The translations under genes were made by a program, and so were the position numbers. The notes under the pieces are model-generated. The model was not told the DNA's origin and ran no database searches. It saw only the letters and a program-made list of their open reading frames with translations. Shown here one piece after another: positions 12,042 to 24,405 of a stretch of 64,000 nucleotides of DNA (the first letter of the stretch is position 1; each line of letters begins with the position of its first letter). Source of the stretch: Dipteronia dyeriana. Lineage: Eukaryota; Streptophyta; Magnoliopsida; Sapindales; Sapindaceae. Location: NCBI GenBank assembly GCA_032871835.1, contig CM065295.1, positions 87,599,819-87,663,818 on the forward strand. Reading direction: 5' to 3'.

Positions 12042-12672
12042 TGTAGTAGCCAAAAATGGTCTCTAGGCCCAAAATGCAAAGCCCATCAACAGTTATGGGT
12101 CAAGTTTGGATCATATCCAATGATCTGGGTTGATCCGAATTATTGTATCATAGATTTAGATTGACTTGGTCACTCCTACTTGATTGACTTAGTCACTCAT
12201 ACTTAAACTCAACCACGATAATCGTGGGTGAAAAATTCGAAACAACCAACTATGTAATCCCGTAAGATCCGGCTAGAATCTCAGGGATTTTCTTCAACTC
12301 TTCAAACGTTCAAGTCGATTTGGGGGGTCTATAAATAAGACCCTTTGTTCGCAGAAGGGGGATCTTCTTTGGCTGGAGCACTCATTCACGCTATTTGCTA
12401 GTCGAAACTCTGTCTGAATCAAATCTCCGGTCACCGGAACTGATAAAACAGTAAACTTGATCGCCAACTACATTAAAGCTCAACCCAAGCCCACCTAAGG
12501 CCTTTACAAGACCTCCTTCCTTTTATCTTCAAATTTCGTTTATGCTTTATTTGTTTGTGCTTTTCACCTTTTTTTAACATGTTTCATATATTCGACTTAG
12601 TAATTCAAACCAAGTTGCTTGGGCCTGTTTCGAACCCGACTAAATCCATTAACTGTTATTCGACCCACCACA
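12042..12672 (+). repeat. 3' LTR of the Tat element
   Basis: A purine-rich tract (AGAGAGTGAGGGG) precedes TGTAGTAGCC at 12042. The LTR carries a TATA box and, after it, the CT-rich text usual of a transcribed leader. The end at 12672 (CCACCACA) is inferred from the TG...CA rule and short inverted ends TGT/ACA. The matching 5' LTR is outside the window, so this end could be off by some bases. Confidence 0.68.
12330..12337 (+). promoter_or_regulatory. TATA box of the 3' LTR
   Basis: TATAAATA follows a G-run (GGGGGGTC) in the middle of the LTR, where the U3/R boundary is expected. It would start element transcription on the plus strand, and here could drive readout into the downstream flank. 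Confidence 0.6.
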
Positions 12673-13138
12673 AGAGTGTATTATATAATATGAGAGAATT
12701 GTTAATCCCCTTTTAAGTTTTGACCCTTTTTCAACAATAATCCTTAAATTTAGGGTTTAAATGAAAATTCTCATTTTTTAAAATAAAATGAAAATTCTCC
12801 GATTATACGACAAAAACAAAAAAATAGAATTATGGTTTCAAAATTTGGTAAAAAAATCTCCTATTCATGTACCAATAACAATAATCTATTTGTCAAGCTC
12901 TTTAACCTAATATAAAACTAGAGATTCATATTTAAGAATAGGTTAAACCTCAATGATTTTTTTTCCTCCCTTTTGGAATTAATTATTTGTATTGTACAAA
13001 TTAACAGTTATTAAAGTTAAAAATTACAGATTTATTTATAAGTTTCTGAATTCTTTCATCTTAATCATGATCTCATAATTTTTTTTAAAAAAATTATATT
13101 AACTATCTTTTTCAAATGAAATCGACATGAAGTACTAT
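12673..13138. other. AT-rich spacer, no gene seen
   Basis: The stretch holds A- and T-runs and no supported ORF, RNA gene or clear repeat boundary. Confidence 0.6.
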
Positions 13139-14154
<1,016 letters not shown>

Positions 14155-14185
14155 ATCAAAAAAGCACGTTAATCCATTTTCTCTT

Positions 14186-15712
14186 GGGTAAATCGTATTT
14201 TAGTCCATATAGTTTGCCTTAATCTGCATTTAGTCCACGTTTTTTTGGTATTGTAACTTTTAGTCCATCCTTTCTCCGACAATACGTATTGTAGTCCCTA
14301 CCGTCCAATTCTGTTAGAGTTCCGTCAAGTCAACGAGAGTCAACGGGAGTAAAAGGGTGAAATAACATCAAATGTTCTAGACTTTTATATAACAAAATGG
14401 TATAATAGTAACTTACAAATTAATTTTAAAAAAATAAATAAACATTATTAAATTAAATATTTTTTTTTTTCATTTCTCTGAACTCTCTCCTCCAAACGAC
14501 ATTTACATCATTTTTGTTGTCTCTCATCTTCATAATTCCATTCTCTCTCTCCTCTCCTTCATCAATTTTTTTTCTCTCTTCTTTCTTCTTTCTTCTAATA
14601 ACCTCCACCAAACCCACACGCCACCACCTCCAATACTGCCAAACCCACACATTCACCACCTTCAATCCATCGAATCGGTAGCCAAAACCCCACTGCCTTC
14701 AATCCACCGATCAACCCATCGTCATTCTCGGGGTCAATGCCACTGTTCCGGTGGGTTTTTGCTCAAAACCCGAGAGTTTTACGGTGACGAGGCAGATCGT
14801 CGGGCGTCGACCACGATCTAGTCCAGATCGAGCGACCTCACCACAGTCTCGTCGTCGTTCGTTCAATCTGAATAGATCGATCATCGACCTTCGCTTCCGA
14901 TCCGCGTTTGAGCGTCGTCCTTTTGGTGATGGCGTGGTGGCTGAAGCAGCAGCGTCGTGGTGGCTGAAGCAGTGACGACGTGATGTCTAGAGTTTTGGGT
15001 TTTGAGTGGCGGTGATAGTGGTGGTTGGGGTTTGGGTGTTTGAGTAGTGCTGGACTATGTTAGGGTTTGAATGTAGATGATGGAAGATGATGATGATGTT
15101 AATGGTGATTGAAGAATAAAAGTTAAATGATTTCAATATTTTGTTCATGTTTAGATTTGAAATATTTTTTTCCAATTTTTTTTTGTTTTTTTGTTTTTGA
15201 ATTGATTGAAGAAGAAAATATGATTGTCGGATAAGATTTGTAGATTTTTTGATACTGATTTGTGGATTTTTGGATATTTGGGGGGATTATTGATTTGTGA
15301 TTTTCTTTGGATTTTGGGATTTATTGAACAATATGAATTAATGAAGAACAAATGTGTTTTTTTTTAATATAAATTAATTTCGTTTTTTTTTTACTTGATC
15401 TCCTCCGTCCATAACCAAGATGGACGGTGGAGATCAATCTTTTTTATAAATTCTATTTACTAAAAACAATTTTTTTTATTTAAAAATAGTAATTAGAGGT
15501 ATTCTTAGAAAAGGATAAAACTAAGGGTAAAATAGTCTTTTCATTTTTGTCAGCACCTATCAGGGACATTAAGGTCATTTCACATGACTGGCAAGCCAAA
15601 TATTATACTTTTAACGGATTCTGTTACAGAAGGACTAAAATTTACAATTTTAAAAAACCGTGGATTAAATGCAGATTAAGACAAACTACAAGAACTAAAA
15701 TACGATTTACCC
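14186..15712. mobile_element. Long-inverted-repeat element with a GC-rich, host-like insert (MULE-like)
   Basis: The left end GGGTAAATCGTATTTTAGT (14186) pairs with its reverse complement at the right end (to 15712). Similarity continues inward for about 90 bp (CTTAATCTGCATTTA, ATTGTAA-TTTTAGTCC). Flanks TTTTCTCTT and CGTTATCTT match at 6 of 9 places, a possible decayed 9-bp target duplication. No transposase is present. The centre (14700-14980) is much richer in G and C than the rest. Confidence 0.72.
14740..14977 (+). other. GC-rich host-like segment inside the inverted-repeat element
   Basis: The segment looks like the start of a plant gene: a CT-rich leader (14480-14700) then a frame from 14751 to 14975 rich in R, S and P (RRPRSSPDRATSPQSRRR). 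CpG-rich text (CGTCGTCG, GATCGATCATCGACC) contrasts with the surrounding AT-rich DNA. I do not recognise the protein. Capture of a 5' gene fragment by the element is an inference from composition and position. Confidence 0.4.
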
Positions 15713-15920
15713 CGTTATCTTTAAACAACATCCCTAAATTATTCATATCTAAATTTTAGATATGAAACATTTTATAATGGCGTGTTTATAAAATTTAGAA
15801 AGTTTATGATGAATAGGTGTTTATTTTGTCCTTTTAAGTAATTTTCTTAATGGGTTGACTAATAAGATTTGTTCTTTTCATTAATTTATGGGTGTAGGGT
15901 ACTTTATCGGGCATCAAGCC

Positions 15921-15924
<4 letters not shown>

Positions 15925-15970
<46 letters not shown>
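15925..15970. repeat. TA dinucleotide microsatellite
   Basis: About 23 TA units run directly up to the hAT left end. A short TA run resumes at 21654 on the other side. Confidence 0.95.
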
Positions 15971-15973
<3 letters not shown>

Positions 15974-18900
15974 GTGGGTAAAAAACCATTGAACCGAACC
16001 GAACCGAACCAGTGGATCGAACCGGTCCAATCGTTTTTTTTTTCGGTTTTGGTTTGGTGACCGGTCCTGTTCGGTTCTATTTTTAAAAAAACTGGTTGGA
16101 TCGGTTTTTTTCCGGTTTGGTTCCAAAAACCGAAAAACCAAACCGGTTACCCGAGTATATAATTAAAAAAAACCCTAATTACGTTATCTCTTGATTCTCT
16201 TCAGTCTTCAGTCTTCACTAAATCACCTTTTCAATTTATCTTCCGCAGCCACACGCCCACACCGAAGTCACTCGTCCGCTGCTCGCTCATCGTCGACCAG
16301 TCATCAGTTTTCCGCCGCTCATCGTCTTCCGCCGATCGTCGTCGCTCCGTCATCTTCCGCTACTCGTCGTCGTCCATTCATTTGTTGTTCCAAACTGATA
16401 TTTCAAGTATCTCGTTCATCGTCGACCGGTCATCACTTGGATTTTTCAGGTATGTTAGTATAATAGTATATATTTCTACAATTCATTTTACTTTCTTTTC
16501 TTTGTAGGCTAATTTAGTTGTTTTAATTTTTTTTTGTTTACCAATGTTGTTAATTTTTAAATTTTTTCTCTTATCTCGGTTCTAATTTTTCTTTGGTTGA
16601 CTGGTGATGGACTTGTGGGTTTCATCGGACGTCCTATCATTCTTCCGACCGTCGTTCTCAGTCTTCCCACCGCTCTTCCTTCGACGTACTTATCTTCCCA
16701 GTCGCACCAGGTGATTTCTCTTCCTCTGCTTTTTTTAATTAGGGTTTTGTTTATTATGATTTATTGATTTATTGATTTATGTACCTGTGTTGTTAAATGT
16801 TGATATTGAATCGAATATAATCAGGAAAAATACAAATAAGTTTAAAACACTTGGTTTTTTGGGTTTGACTTTGTTGTGAAACACAAACACTGAAACACTT
16901 GTCTATTTTAATGGTTATCACATACATAGGAAGCATCATGTGGGTTTATTTGGGAAAACACACTCAGTTTTTGACAGTGATAAAATTCTTAGCTTGTGAT
17001 TTGTTATAGACTGTTGAGAGAAACTGCATAGGAAAAGGGCATGTTATTTTTGAAGTTGTTCTTATTCATGTGTGGTCTTAATTAATTTTTGTGATTGTGG
17101 AAATCTGTATCGTTTTCTCATCTGGTGTTTTTGCCAGTTTTTGGCATACCTCTGCAGTTTTAAAAGCTTACTCAATTTTTCTTTCTGCAGTTCCTTGGGC
17201 TCCTGATGGTAGCAAGTTTTGTAGAAACCCAACTCCACCTGTTGGGGTAATTTTCTATTAATCTCTTTTTTTTTTAACCATTTGTCTTGGTCTGCTGCCC
17301 TGCTCTTTCACTTGTTTTCTTATTTATTTTCATGGAGGTGTCTTACAGTGAATTAGTTTTCCTTCAGTCATTAGGATCATCTGTTATGTATAATCTGTTT
17401 ACTTACTAAGTGTGCCGGTTATTATACTTTCTCCTCGCCAAATTAAAGTCTAAAGATGTGGTAATGTTCACATATTCTTGATTTGTGGCTCATGAAAACT
17501 GAAAGATGTGAAATGATCAGGCTTCTTGAGCCTAAAATATCCTTTTCTTTTGAGTACTGCAGATATACTCTCCATATACTGCAAATATACTCTCCATAAA
17601 TATTGCTTGTGATATATTAATGGGGTCTTAATCAGATGTTTATGCATTAGTTGAATGAATGATTCAAAATGAAAACTGAGGAGGGATACCATGTGATGTT
17701 CGTATCCCATGTACCGGTTGTTGATCAAACTTATTGTTATTGGATCCATTGGGTGGTTCTCAAGTTTATATTGTGGATGGTCCTATGCTAGAGCTACTCA
17801 ATTTCTTTAGTGATAATCATACTGTAATGATTACAATTTAGAAAAAATTCATCCTTTTAGAGGTTTTGTGCATCTTATGGGTAGGGTCTACTGCCTCATG
17901 GTTTTGGGAAGCACTTCTCCATTAATAATCCGACTTCCATTAGTTTCCTGAAGAATTGTTAATTTTAGTTAATAGAAAACCACTTCATTAAAAGACTTAC
18001 TACAAATACTGTGTGTGATTATTATAAGAGGCACAATTGAGAGTGGTCAAACCCATTTTGTCTATGGTGTAATAGTAATAGTTATGTGATATGTGGGGAA
18101 TCATTGAATCAGTGTGGTTTGGAACATCTTGTGATTCTCGTGTTGTCCTTGTTTTTTCCCTCTGTTTTGGGTCGGTGCCTCTGGTTTTTTCTTGTGTTCC
18201 CTAGTGGATTGGCTGTTTTGTTCTGTTTTTTCATGTGGTGGCATTGTTTTTGGTTTGTTTGTTCTGTTGCCTCCTGTTTTCTTCTTGCATTTATGTTAGG
18301 TGTATTTTATAAAATTGGTTGTTAAAAAAAAAGGTTGGTTTTCTCTATTGTTTACTTGTTGGGTTGTTGTTTTGCTCTATTTTGCTATTGTTGTCCCTGT
18401 TTTATCTGGTGTTTGGTGACTTGGTTTGTGGCTTAATAAAGCTTGATGTTTATAAAAAAAAAACTGATCAATGACAGAAAAATTGATTAATTAATTTATA
18501 AGGTTACTTGCTAATTGTTATAAACTAATATGTGATAATAGGGTACTGTTAGTTTGTTATAAACTTATATGTTATATTTTTATTTCATGACAGAAAAATG
18601 AATGATGATAATGTTTTGCCGACCAATGTTGTTGATTCCTCAAGTTCTAAGGATGAGGAAGCATTACAAAGTGGCTCTTTAGAAATAGCCTCTTTAAGGG
18701 GGAATGTTAAACCTCTAGGTGGGAAGGGTAGACAAACTTCTAATTCATGGAATCATTTTACAAAATACCTTGAAGATGGGAGAATGAGAGCACAATGTAA
18801 ATATTGTCCCAAAAATTATGCTTGTGACTCCAATACTAATGTGACAACCAATATGAATAAACACTTACAAAAGTGCAAAAATTACCATGCCAAATTAGCT

Positions 18901-21653
18901 TCAGCTGACCCAAAACAAAAATGTCTTGTAAAATAAGCCCCTATCACTTCATATACAACATCATCAAAGGAGGGTTGTAGTAGTAGTATAGGTTTGGGTA
19001 TTTTTAATAAGGAGGATACTAGGAAGGCATTAGCAGAGATGTTGATAGTTGACGAGTTGCCATTTAGATTTGTAGAGAAACGGGGTTTTCGCAAGTTCTG
19101 TCGTGTGGGTATGCCTAGGTTTGATGTCCCTTCCATAAGAACAATAGTTAGGGATATTTTGCAATTGTATATTGATATGAAGACATCTTTGATGAAACAA
19201 TTTAAAGAGAGTAAGGCGAGGGTTTGTCTTACCACTGATACTTGGACTTCAATCCAAAACATTAATTACATGGTTGTGACAGCCCATTTCATTGATGAAC
19301 AATGGCATTTGCAAAAGAGGATTTATATCTGATCATAAAGGGGAAACTATTGGGAAGTGTATTGAGAAAGTGTTACTTGATTGGGGTATTGATAGGGTTT
19401 TCACAATCACTGTTGATAATGCATCTGCTAACAGTATATCCATTCTTTATGTGAAAAGAAAGTTGACTAGTTGACTAGTTGACATGGAGATGGTGCAATT
19501 TTGGATGGGAAGTATTTGCATTTACGGTGTTGTGCACACATTGTGAATCTAATAGTAAATGATGGGTTAAAGAAAATGCATGATTCAGTATTTGCCATAC
19601 ATAATGCGGTGAAATTTGTAAAATCATCTCCTAGTAGGTTTGATAGGTTCAAGAAATGTGTTGAGCATGAAAAAATTCAGAATAAAGGGCTTGTAGTGTT
19701 GGATGTGCCTACTAGGTGGAATTCCACTTATCTAATGTTGGCAAGTTGACTCAGATTTGTCAAGGCATTTGATCGGTTGGATGACGAAAATGGGCAAAAA
19801 CGGATTGGGCCACCAATTTTTGAGCATTGGGAGAATGCTAAGGTATTTGTTCAATTCCTTAAAACCTTTTACGATGTTACTTTACAATTTAGTGCTTCAT
19901 TAAGTGTGACTTCAAATTTATACTTTCATAAATGGAGTACAATTAACAACCAATTAACATCAATGAGTGGTGATGGAAATCATCTTATGTGTGAAATGGC
20001 CTCCAATATGAAGTGTAAGTTTGAAAAATATTGGGGGAGTTTGGAAACCACAAACAAGTTGTTGATTATAGCAGTTGTGTTGGATCCTATATACAAATTG
20101 CAATATGTGTCTTATTGTTTTGCGGTTTTATATGGTGTTGCGAATCGTGATGCAATGATCGGAAACATCAAAGATGCATTGGTTGAGTTATATGAGTGTT
20201 ATAGTGCATTGTACGGTGGTGGTGGTGGTGATGATGATGGTGGTATTGATCATGTTGATGAAATCCCGTCATTTGGTGATTTGGAAAGTGAAAATAGTAG
20301 CGTGTTTGACCTTTCAGTTGCTTTTTCGGAGACAGTTGAGAAGCAAGATAATGTTAGGGGTAGAAATGAGGTGGAGAGGTATTTGTTGGAGCCGGTTGAA
20401 CGTAAGCGTTCTAATTTTGATATATTGACTTGGTGGAGTGTTTTTAGTACACACTATCCCATTTTGGCATCAATTGCAAAAGATGTGTTTGCAATGCTGA
20501 TTTCCACTGTGGCTTCTGAGTCCGCATTTAGTTGTGGAGGACGAGTTCTAGATTCATTTCAGAGTTCATTGAATCCTAAAATGGTGGAGTGCTTGATTTG
20601 TACACAAAATTGGTTGCAAACTAAGTATCATACCAGTCAACTTGAATATGCAATAATGCATACTCAAAATGATGATTTATCATTAGAAAACTTACAATTC
20701 AATGACGAGACCGAAACCGGTAAGTAGTTAATTAGTTATTAATTAATTTGATTACTTGTCTATCTTATTGCATTTTCAAGCTACATTTTTAAAATCAAAC
20801 CCACTTCACTTGTATTTTTATATAGAGCTTGAGAAGTTGACACAAGCATTGATGACAATGCCAACATTTGATGCGGAAGTATAACGAGTGAACAATAAAT
20901 GGTAATATGAAAGTTGTAAAATATTATGATTTTTTTTTTTAGTTTGTCATTTACTTATTGTTTGATGAATGTAATTAACTCAATGAAACATCCCACAGGT
21001 TTCTAATTACTTTGGAGTGGAGTTGGGGCAATCAAGGGAGACATGGACTCTTGTGGAATACTTCCATAGTTCCATGGATCATTGAAAATTTTTAAGAACT
21101 TCTATTTATTGGTTGTTTATTATGTTGTTAATTTTATTCTTGGACTGTTTTATTATGTTATTTGATCTAGACTTTGTGGATTGTTTATGAACTCTTATTA
21201 TGTTGTGGATCGTTAATACGTGATTTATAAACTCTTATTATGTATTATGTTGTGAATTGTTGTTATTTGATATTTTATTAGGTATATTTTATTGGATTTT
21301 GAAATGTAATTTGACTTTGTTTTTTATTGACTATTGTATTAGATATCAACAAAGAAATTGGTTGAAATGTATTTTGCAGTTTTTAGTATGTTTTTATTGT
21401 AATGTAAATAAATTTGGTTCAATAGGTTTTAAAAAAAATGAAAAAAATGTATAATAAATGAAGTTCAGAATTTTGGCCCAATAGGTCCAAAACCGAAAAA
21501 ACCGAACCGAACCGAACTGGTCCAATTCGATTGGTTTTTTATCGGTTGATAAATTTAATTTGATTGGATCGGTTCATTTTTTCAAAAACCAGATCTTATC
21601 GGTTTTTTATCGGTTCTATAAAAAACCGAACCGGTCCAATCAATGCCCACCCA
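15971..21653 (+). mobile_element. hAT DNA transposon inserted in a TA repeat
   Basis: Ends TGGGTGGGTA (15971) and TGCCCACCCA (to 21653) are inverted repeats. Both are followed inward by subterminal runs of the motif CCGAACCGAACC and its complement. Flanks are TATATATA on both sides, which fits an 8-bp duplication but cannot be told from the microsatellite. The 5.7 kb element has a long leader: GC-rich 16200-16460, then AT-rich text with possible introns to about 18590, and a transposase on the plus strand. Confidence 0.9.
18598..20884 (+). pseudogene. hAT transposase, nearly complete, with a few disabling lesions
   Basis: Order on the plus strand: BED finger CKYCPKNYACDS...HLQKC (18790-18880), FVEKRGFRKFCR, TTDTWTSIQNINYMVVTAHF (19230-19290), FTITVDNASAN (19400), LRCCAHIVNLIV (19520), PTRWNSTYLML (19710), then an uninterrupted 316-aa frame (19777-20727) ending in the dimerisation domain FDILTWWSVFSTHYPILASI and STVASESAFS. 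A splice donor (CCG/GTAAGT at 20720) and acceptor (ATAG/AGCTTG at 20825) join a last short exon to the stop at 20882. Lesions: stop at 18934-18936, frame change near 19325, stops near 19472 and 19747. Otherwise it matches a full-length Ac-type transposase. Confidence 0.88.
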
Positions 21654-21780
21654 TATATATATATAAAAGACAAGAAATGGAGGTATTTTGTCTTTCACAT
21701 ACCCTTGTGGCCCTGCTTGAGGGTGCATCCTCTGCTCCAAAAATAAAAAGTGTTCCAACGATACGTAAAAGAAGTTTGAA

Positions 21781-21958
21781 TTAGGCAGGCTTCTCATAGG
21801 AATTCTGGTCTCTAAACTCGGAAATGGCGCTGCGTATCATTTCAGCCATATGAGGTTGCACAAACAGGTGAGTGTTATCCAAGACGTGTATTATGAATTT
21901 CTGTGATGCTGGCAGCATAGCATTCATGTTGATGATGAATTGTGCCATCCGTATGTCA
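21781..21958 (-). CDS. TFB5: TFIIH subunit TFB5 (GTF2H5/TTDA), terminal coding exon
   Basis: The minus strand has an acceptor (TTGCAG, 21959-21964), then one base completing a split codon and 58 intact codons: DIRMAQFIINMNAMLPASQK, then FIIHVLDNTHLFVQPHMAEM, ending FRDQNSYEKPA and stop (21781). This is the conserved body of the roughly 70-residue TFB5 subunit, which stabilises the TFIIH core for transcription and nucleotide excision repair in the nucleus. Only about 12 N-terminal residues (usually MVNA-KGVF-SC) are missing, and they belong to an upstream exon. No stop or frameshift is present, so the exon is probably functional. I found no convincing first exon; a decayed look-alike lies at 24899-24930. 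Confidence 0.87.
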
Positions 21959-21984
21959 CTGCAATTTAAACATGACTAAAATCT

Positions 21985-22680
21985 TTCTGACAAACAAAAG
22001 AGAACGAGGCCATTTCTGAACATTGGCATCAGATACTCAAGTGTATTTCTAGATTTACGAGGGAAAACAACAATAGATTAAGGAGCCTCCAAAGGAAAGA
22101 AGCAACAGTAAGGGAAATAGTTTGCATTGAAGAGCCAAAAATTTCATCTACTGGGAGCATCATTGAGTCATGTTAAACTTTTGCTTGAGAATATGCTTAA
22201 ATCTCTCACTAACTTCTACTCAATATGCACATCGATGTCTACATTAAAAGAAAAAAGGAAACAAATACAAAAAAAAAAAAAGAATTTTCACATTAGAACT
22301 TTCAGAAGAAAAATTAGATATCAAATTTTATCCATTCGTTTGATCAAAATCAAAGAACTTGTTGCTGTTAGCATCAATTTAAATCATTTTAATTAGTTTC
22401 ACAATGGAAATGAGAACAATTGGTAGTATGCAGACTCAAATGACAAAACTTCAAACCCACGTCCCGAAACAACAAATTACGTATAACGTTTTAATTGGAC
22501 CATCTCCTTGACAGCATGAAAACTATTGAACTAAACAATGTATGAGTTTCTACCTCTGTACGTATAACAAGGGAGAAACCAGATATAAACTAGCCATCAT
22601 CAGACCAGTGTGAAAGTCCATGGTCTCTATGCTCAAAGAAAATGTCCGATTGACGAAAAAATTAAGTAACGTCTTTCCGG
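21985..22680. other. Spacer or intron/3' region, no gene seen
   Basis: The stretch is AT-rich, with A-runs at 22270-22285 and no supported ORF. It lies between the TFB5 last exon and the PPR pseudogene, both on the minus strand, so it may be the TFB5 intron or the 3' part of the PPR transcript. Confidence 0.5.
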
Positions 22681-24405
22681 CTACACCCAGGAAACTTGGT
22701 CGAATTCTTCCCATCTCAATCTCCTAGAATCATCCCACCTCCCAAATGAAGCATAAATGTTAGCAAGAAGAGACTTATAAGCAATAGTATCAGGCTCCAA
22801 TTTGAAGCAATACTGAGCTGCAATCTCCCCAAACTCAACATTGTTATGTAAACTGGAGGCAAGAAGCAATGCTCCCCAAACCCCAACATTAGGTTGCATT
22901 GGCATATTTTTTATCAGCTTGTATGCCTCTTCTAGCCTTCCTGCCCAGCCTAAAAGATCAATCATGATTCCATAATGATCGTTTGAAGGGACAAGACCAT
23001 GGAGCTAAAGCACTGACAACCCTCTTCAACCAAACCACTATGGTTAAAGGCAGTCAATAACACAGTGAAGGTGGTCAAATTTGGGTAAATTTGGTTATCC
23101 ACAGTTTCTTCAAATAATTTGATGGCATCAAAAGCCTTGCCATTTATGCCACATCCAAAGATCATTGCAGTATAAGCAACTAAATCCTTCTTTCTCAAAC
23201 CATTAAATAGATCATATGCCTTGTTAATGTCCCCACACTTTACGTACAAATCAATTAAAGCTGTTGCCAAATGATCATTAATTTCGAATCCAAACTTTTC
23301 CATATGTCTCTATCCATGACCCAGACCTTATATCCCCTATCTGTGAACAAGCAGATATAACACTTGCAAAAGTAAAGTTATCAGGCTGAAATTTTACATC
23401 TGCCTGAAGCATCTCATTAAACAATTGAACGGCCTCATTTGGTTGGCTATTTTGGGCACAGCAAGCTATTATCACATTAAATGTAAGCAAATTCTTCTCA
23501 CCTAACTGATCAAACAGTCCACAAGCAGAAGCAACATCCCCCCAATTCGAGTAGCCGGCAATCATTGTAATCCAAGAGATACTATTTCTCTGTGACATCA
23601 CATCAAAAAGGTTTCTGGCTGATTCTATGTTCCCACTATCTACATAACTACTAATCAATGCATTCAAAGAAGCAAAGTTTCTCTCCGGCATCCTCTGGAA
23701 CAAAGAAAAAGCTTCGTCTATATTTCACATTTTTGCATACCCTGTAGAATTGAATTCCAAGGTATTACATCCTTTTTTGGCATATGATCAAACACCCTCC
23801 AAGCCTCACTTATGTTCCCAGATTTCAAGTGCCCTGACAAAATTGAATTCCATGAAACTTCTTTTCCACCATCTTGTCAAAAGCTTTCTGTGCAGTATTC
23901 ATTCACCCAGTTTTGAATATAAATCCACAAGGGCAGTTTGTACATAAACACAGCCACAGAATCCATATTTATCAACCTGGGCATGAATCGATAATCCACC
24001 CATCTTAAACACACTCCAAGCACTTGCCTTTAGTGCAGAAGAAAAGGCAAAACTGCTTGGATATAGTCCTAGTCTCTGCTGTTGAACACAAAGGGAAAAA
24101 GCTTCCTTAAACTGGCCATGTTGGGATAATAATCTAATTGTGCAACTCCATGAGAAGGCATCTGGCTTCTGTGAATGGTAAAGGATTTGTTTGACAAATT
24201 GAGCAATACTAGTAGAAAAAATTCTAGTAGACAGAACAATTTGACGGACCAACAGAGGTTCAATATGGTTAAGTCCGTTGATGAGGATGAATGCATGGAT
24301 TTGTTTTGCCTGGTTGAAAGTTAGTCTTTCATTCAATAAGGATCTCAGGTTTTTTATTATCAGATGATTCGAACAACAATTCAAAGAAATCAGCCTGTGC
24401 TCCAT
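22681..24405 (-). pseudogene. Pentatricopeptide repeat protein (PLS/E type), frameshifted
   Basis: The start at 24405 opens LNERLTFNQAKQIHAFILING, a typical PLS-PPR N-terminus. The first frame ends at 23899 after VYVQTALVDLYSKLGE. Text 23900-23705 has several stops. The frame resumes 23703-23278 (MPERNFASLNALISSYVDSG), then 23303-22962 (DHLATALIDLYVKCGDINKA) and 22965-22681 (MIDLLGWAGRLEEAYKLIKN, then VWGALLLASSLHNNVEFGEI). The last block is the E-domain region that follows the repeats. At least three frame breaks make it a pseudogene. Family members bind organellar RNA for editing or processing. It resembles the At4g22760 group by memory only. No DYW domain is seen. Confidence 0.85.

Larger units (their letters stand above)
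1..12672 (+). mobile_element. Ty3/gypsy LTR retrotransposon, Tat-type, 5' end outside the window
   Basis: Domains follow in order on the plus strand: gag remnant, aspartic protease, reverse transcriptase, RNase H, a second archaeal-type RNase H and integrase. Then come a 49-bp tandem array, an ORF region on the opposite strand, a polypurine tract (about 12024-12040) and a 3' LTR. A dual RNase H plus an extra ORF between pol and the 3' LTR is known for the Tat lineage. Every ORF carries stops or frameshifts, so the copy is dead. A hAT element (4530-7913) interrupts the end of integrase. The 5' LTR lies before position 1, so neither the insertion age nor the target duplication can be read. Confidence 0.88.

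Noticed and set aside
14453..14665. Minus-strand basic and tryptophan-rich frame
   Set aside because: It is the complement of a CT-rich plant leader-like tract.
15869..16141. Frames with runs of YIYIYI on both strands
   Set aside because: They are translations of the TA microsatellite and the hAT subterminal repeats.
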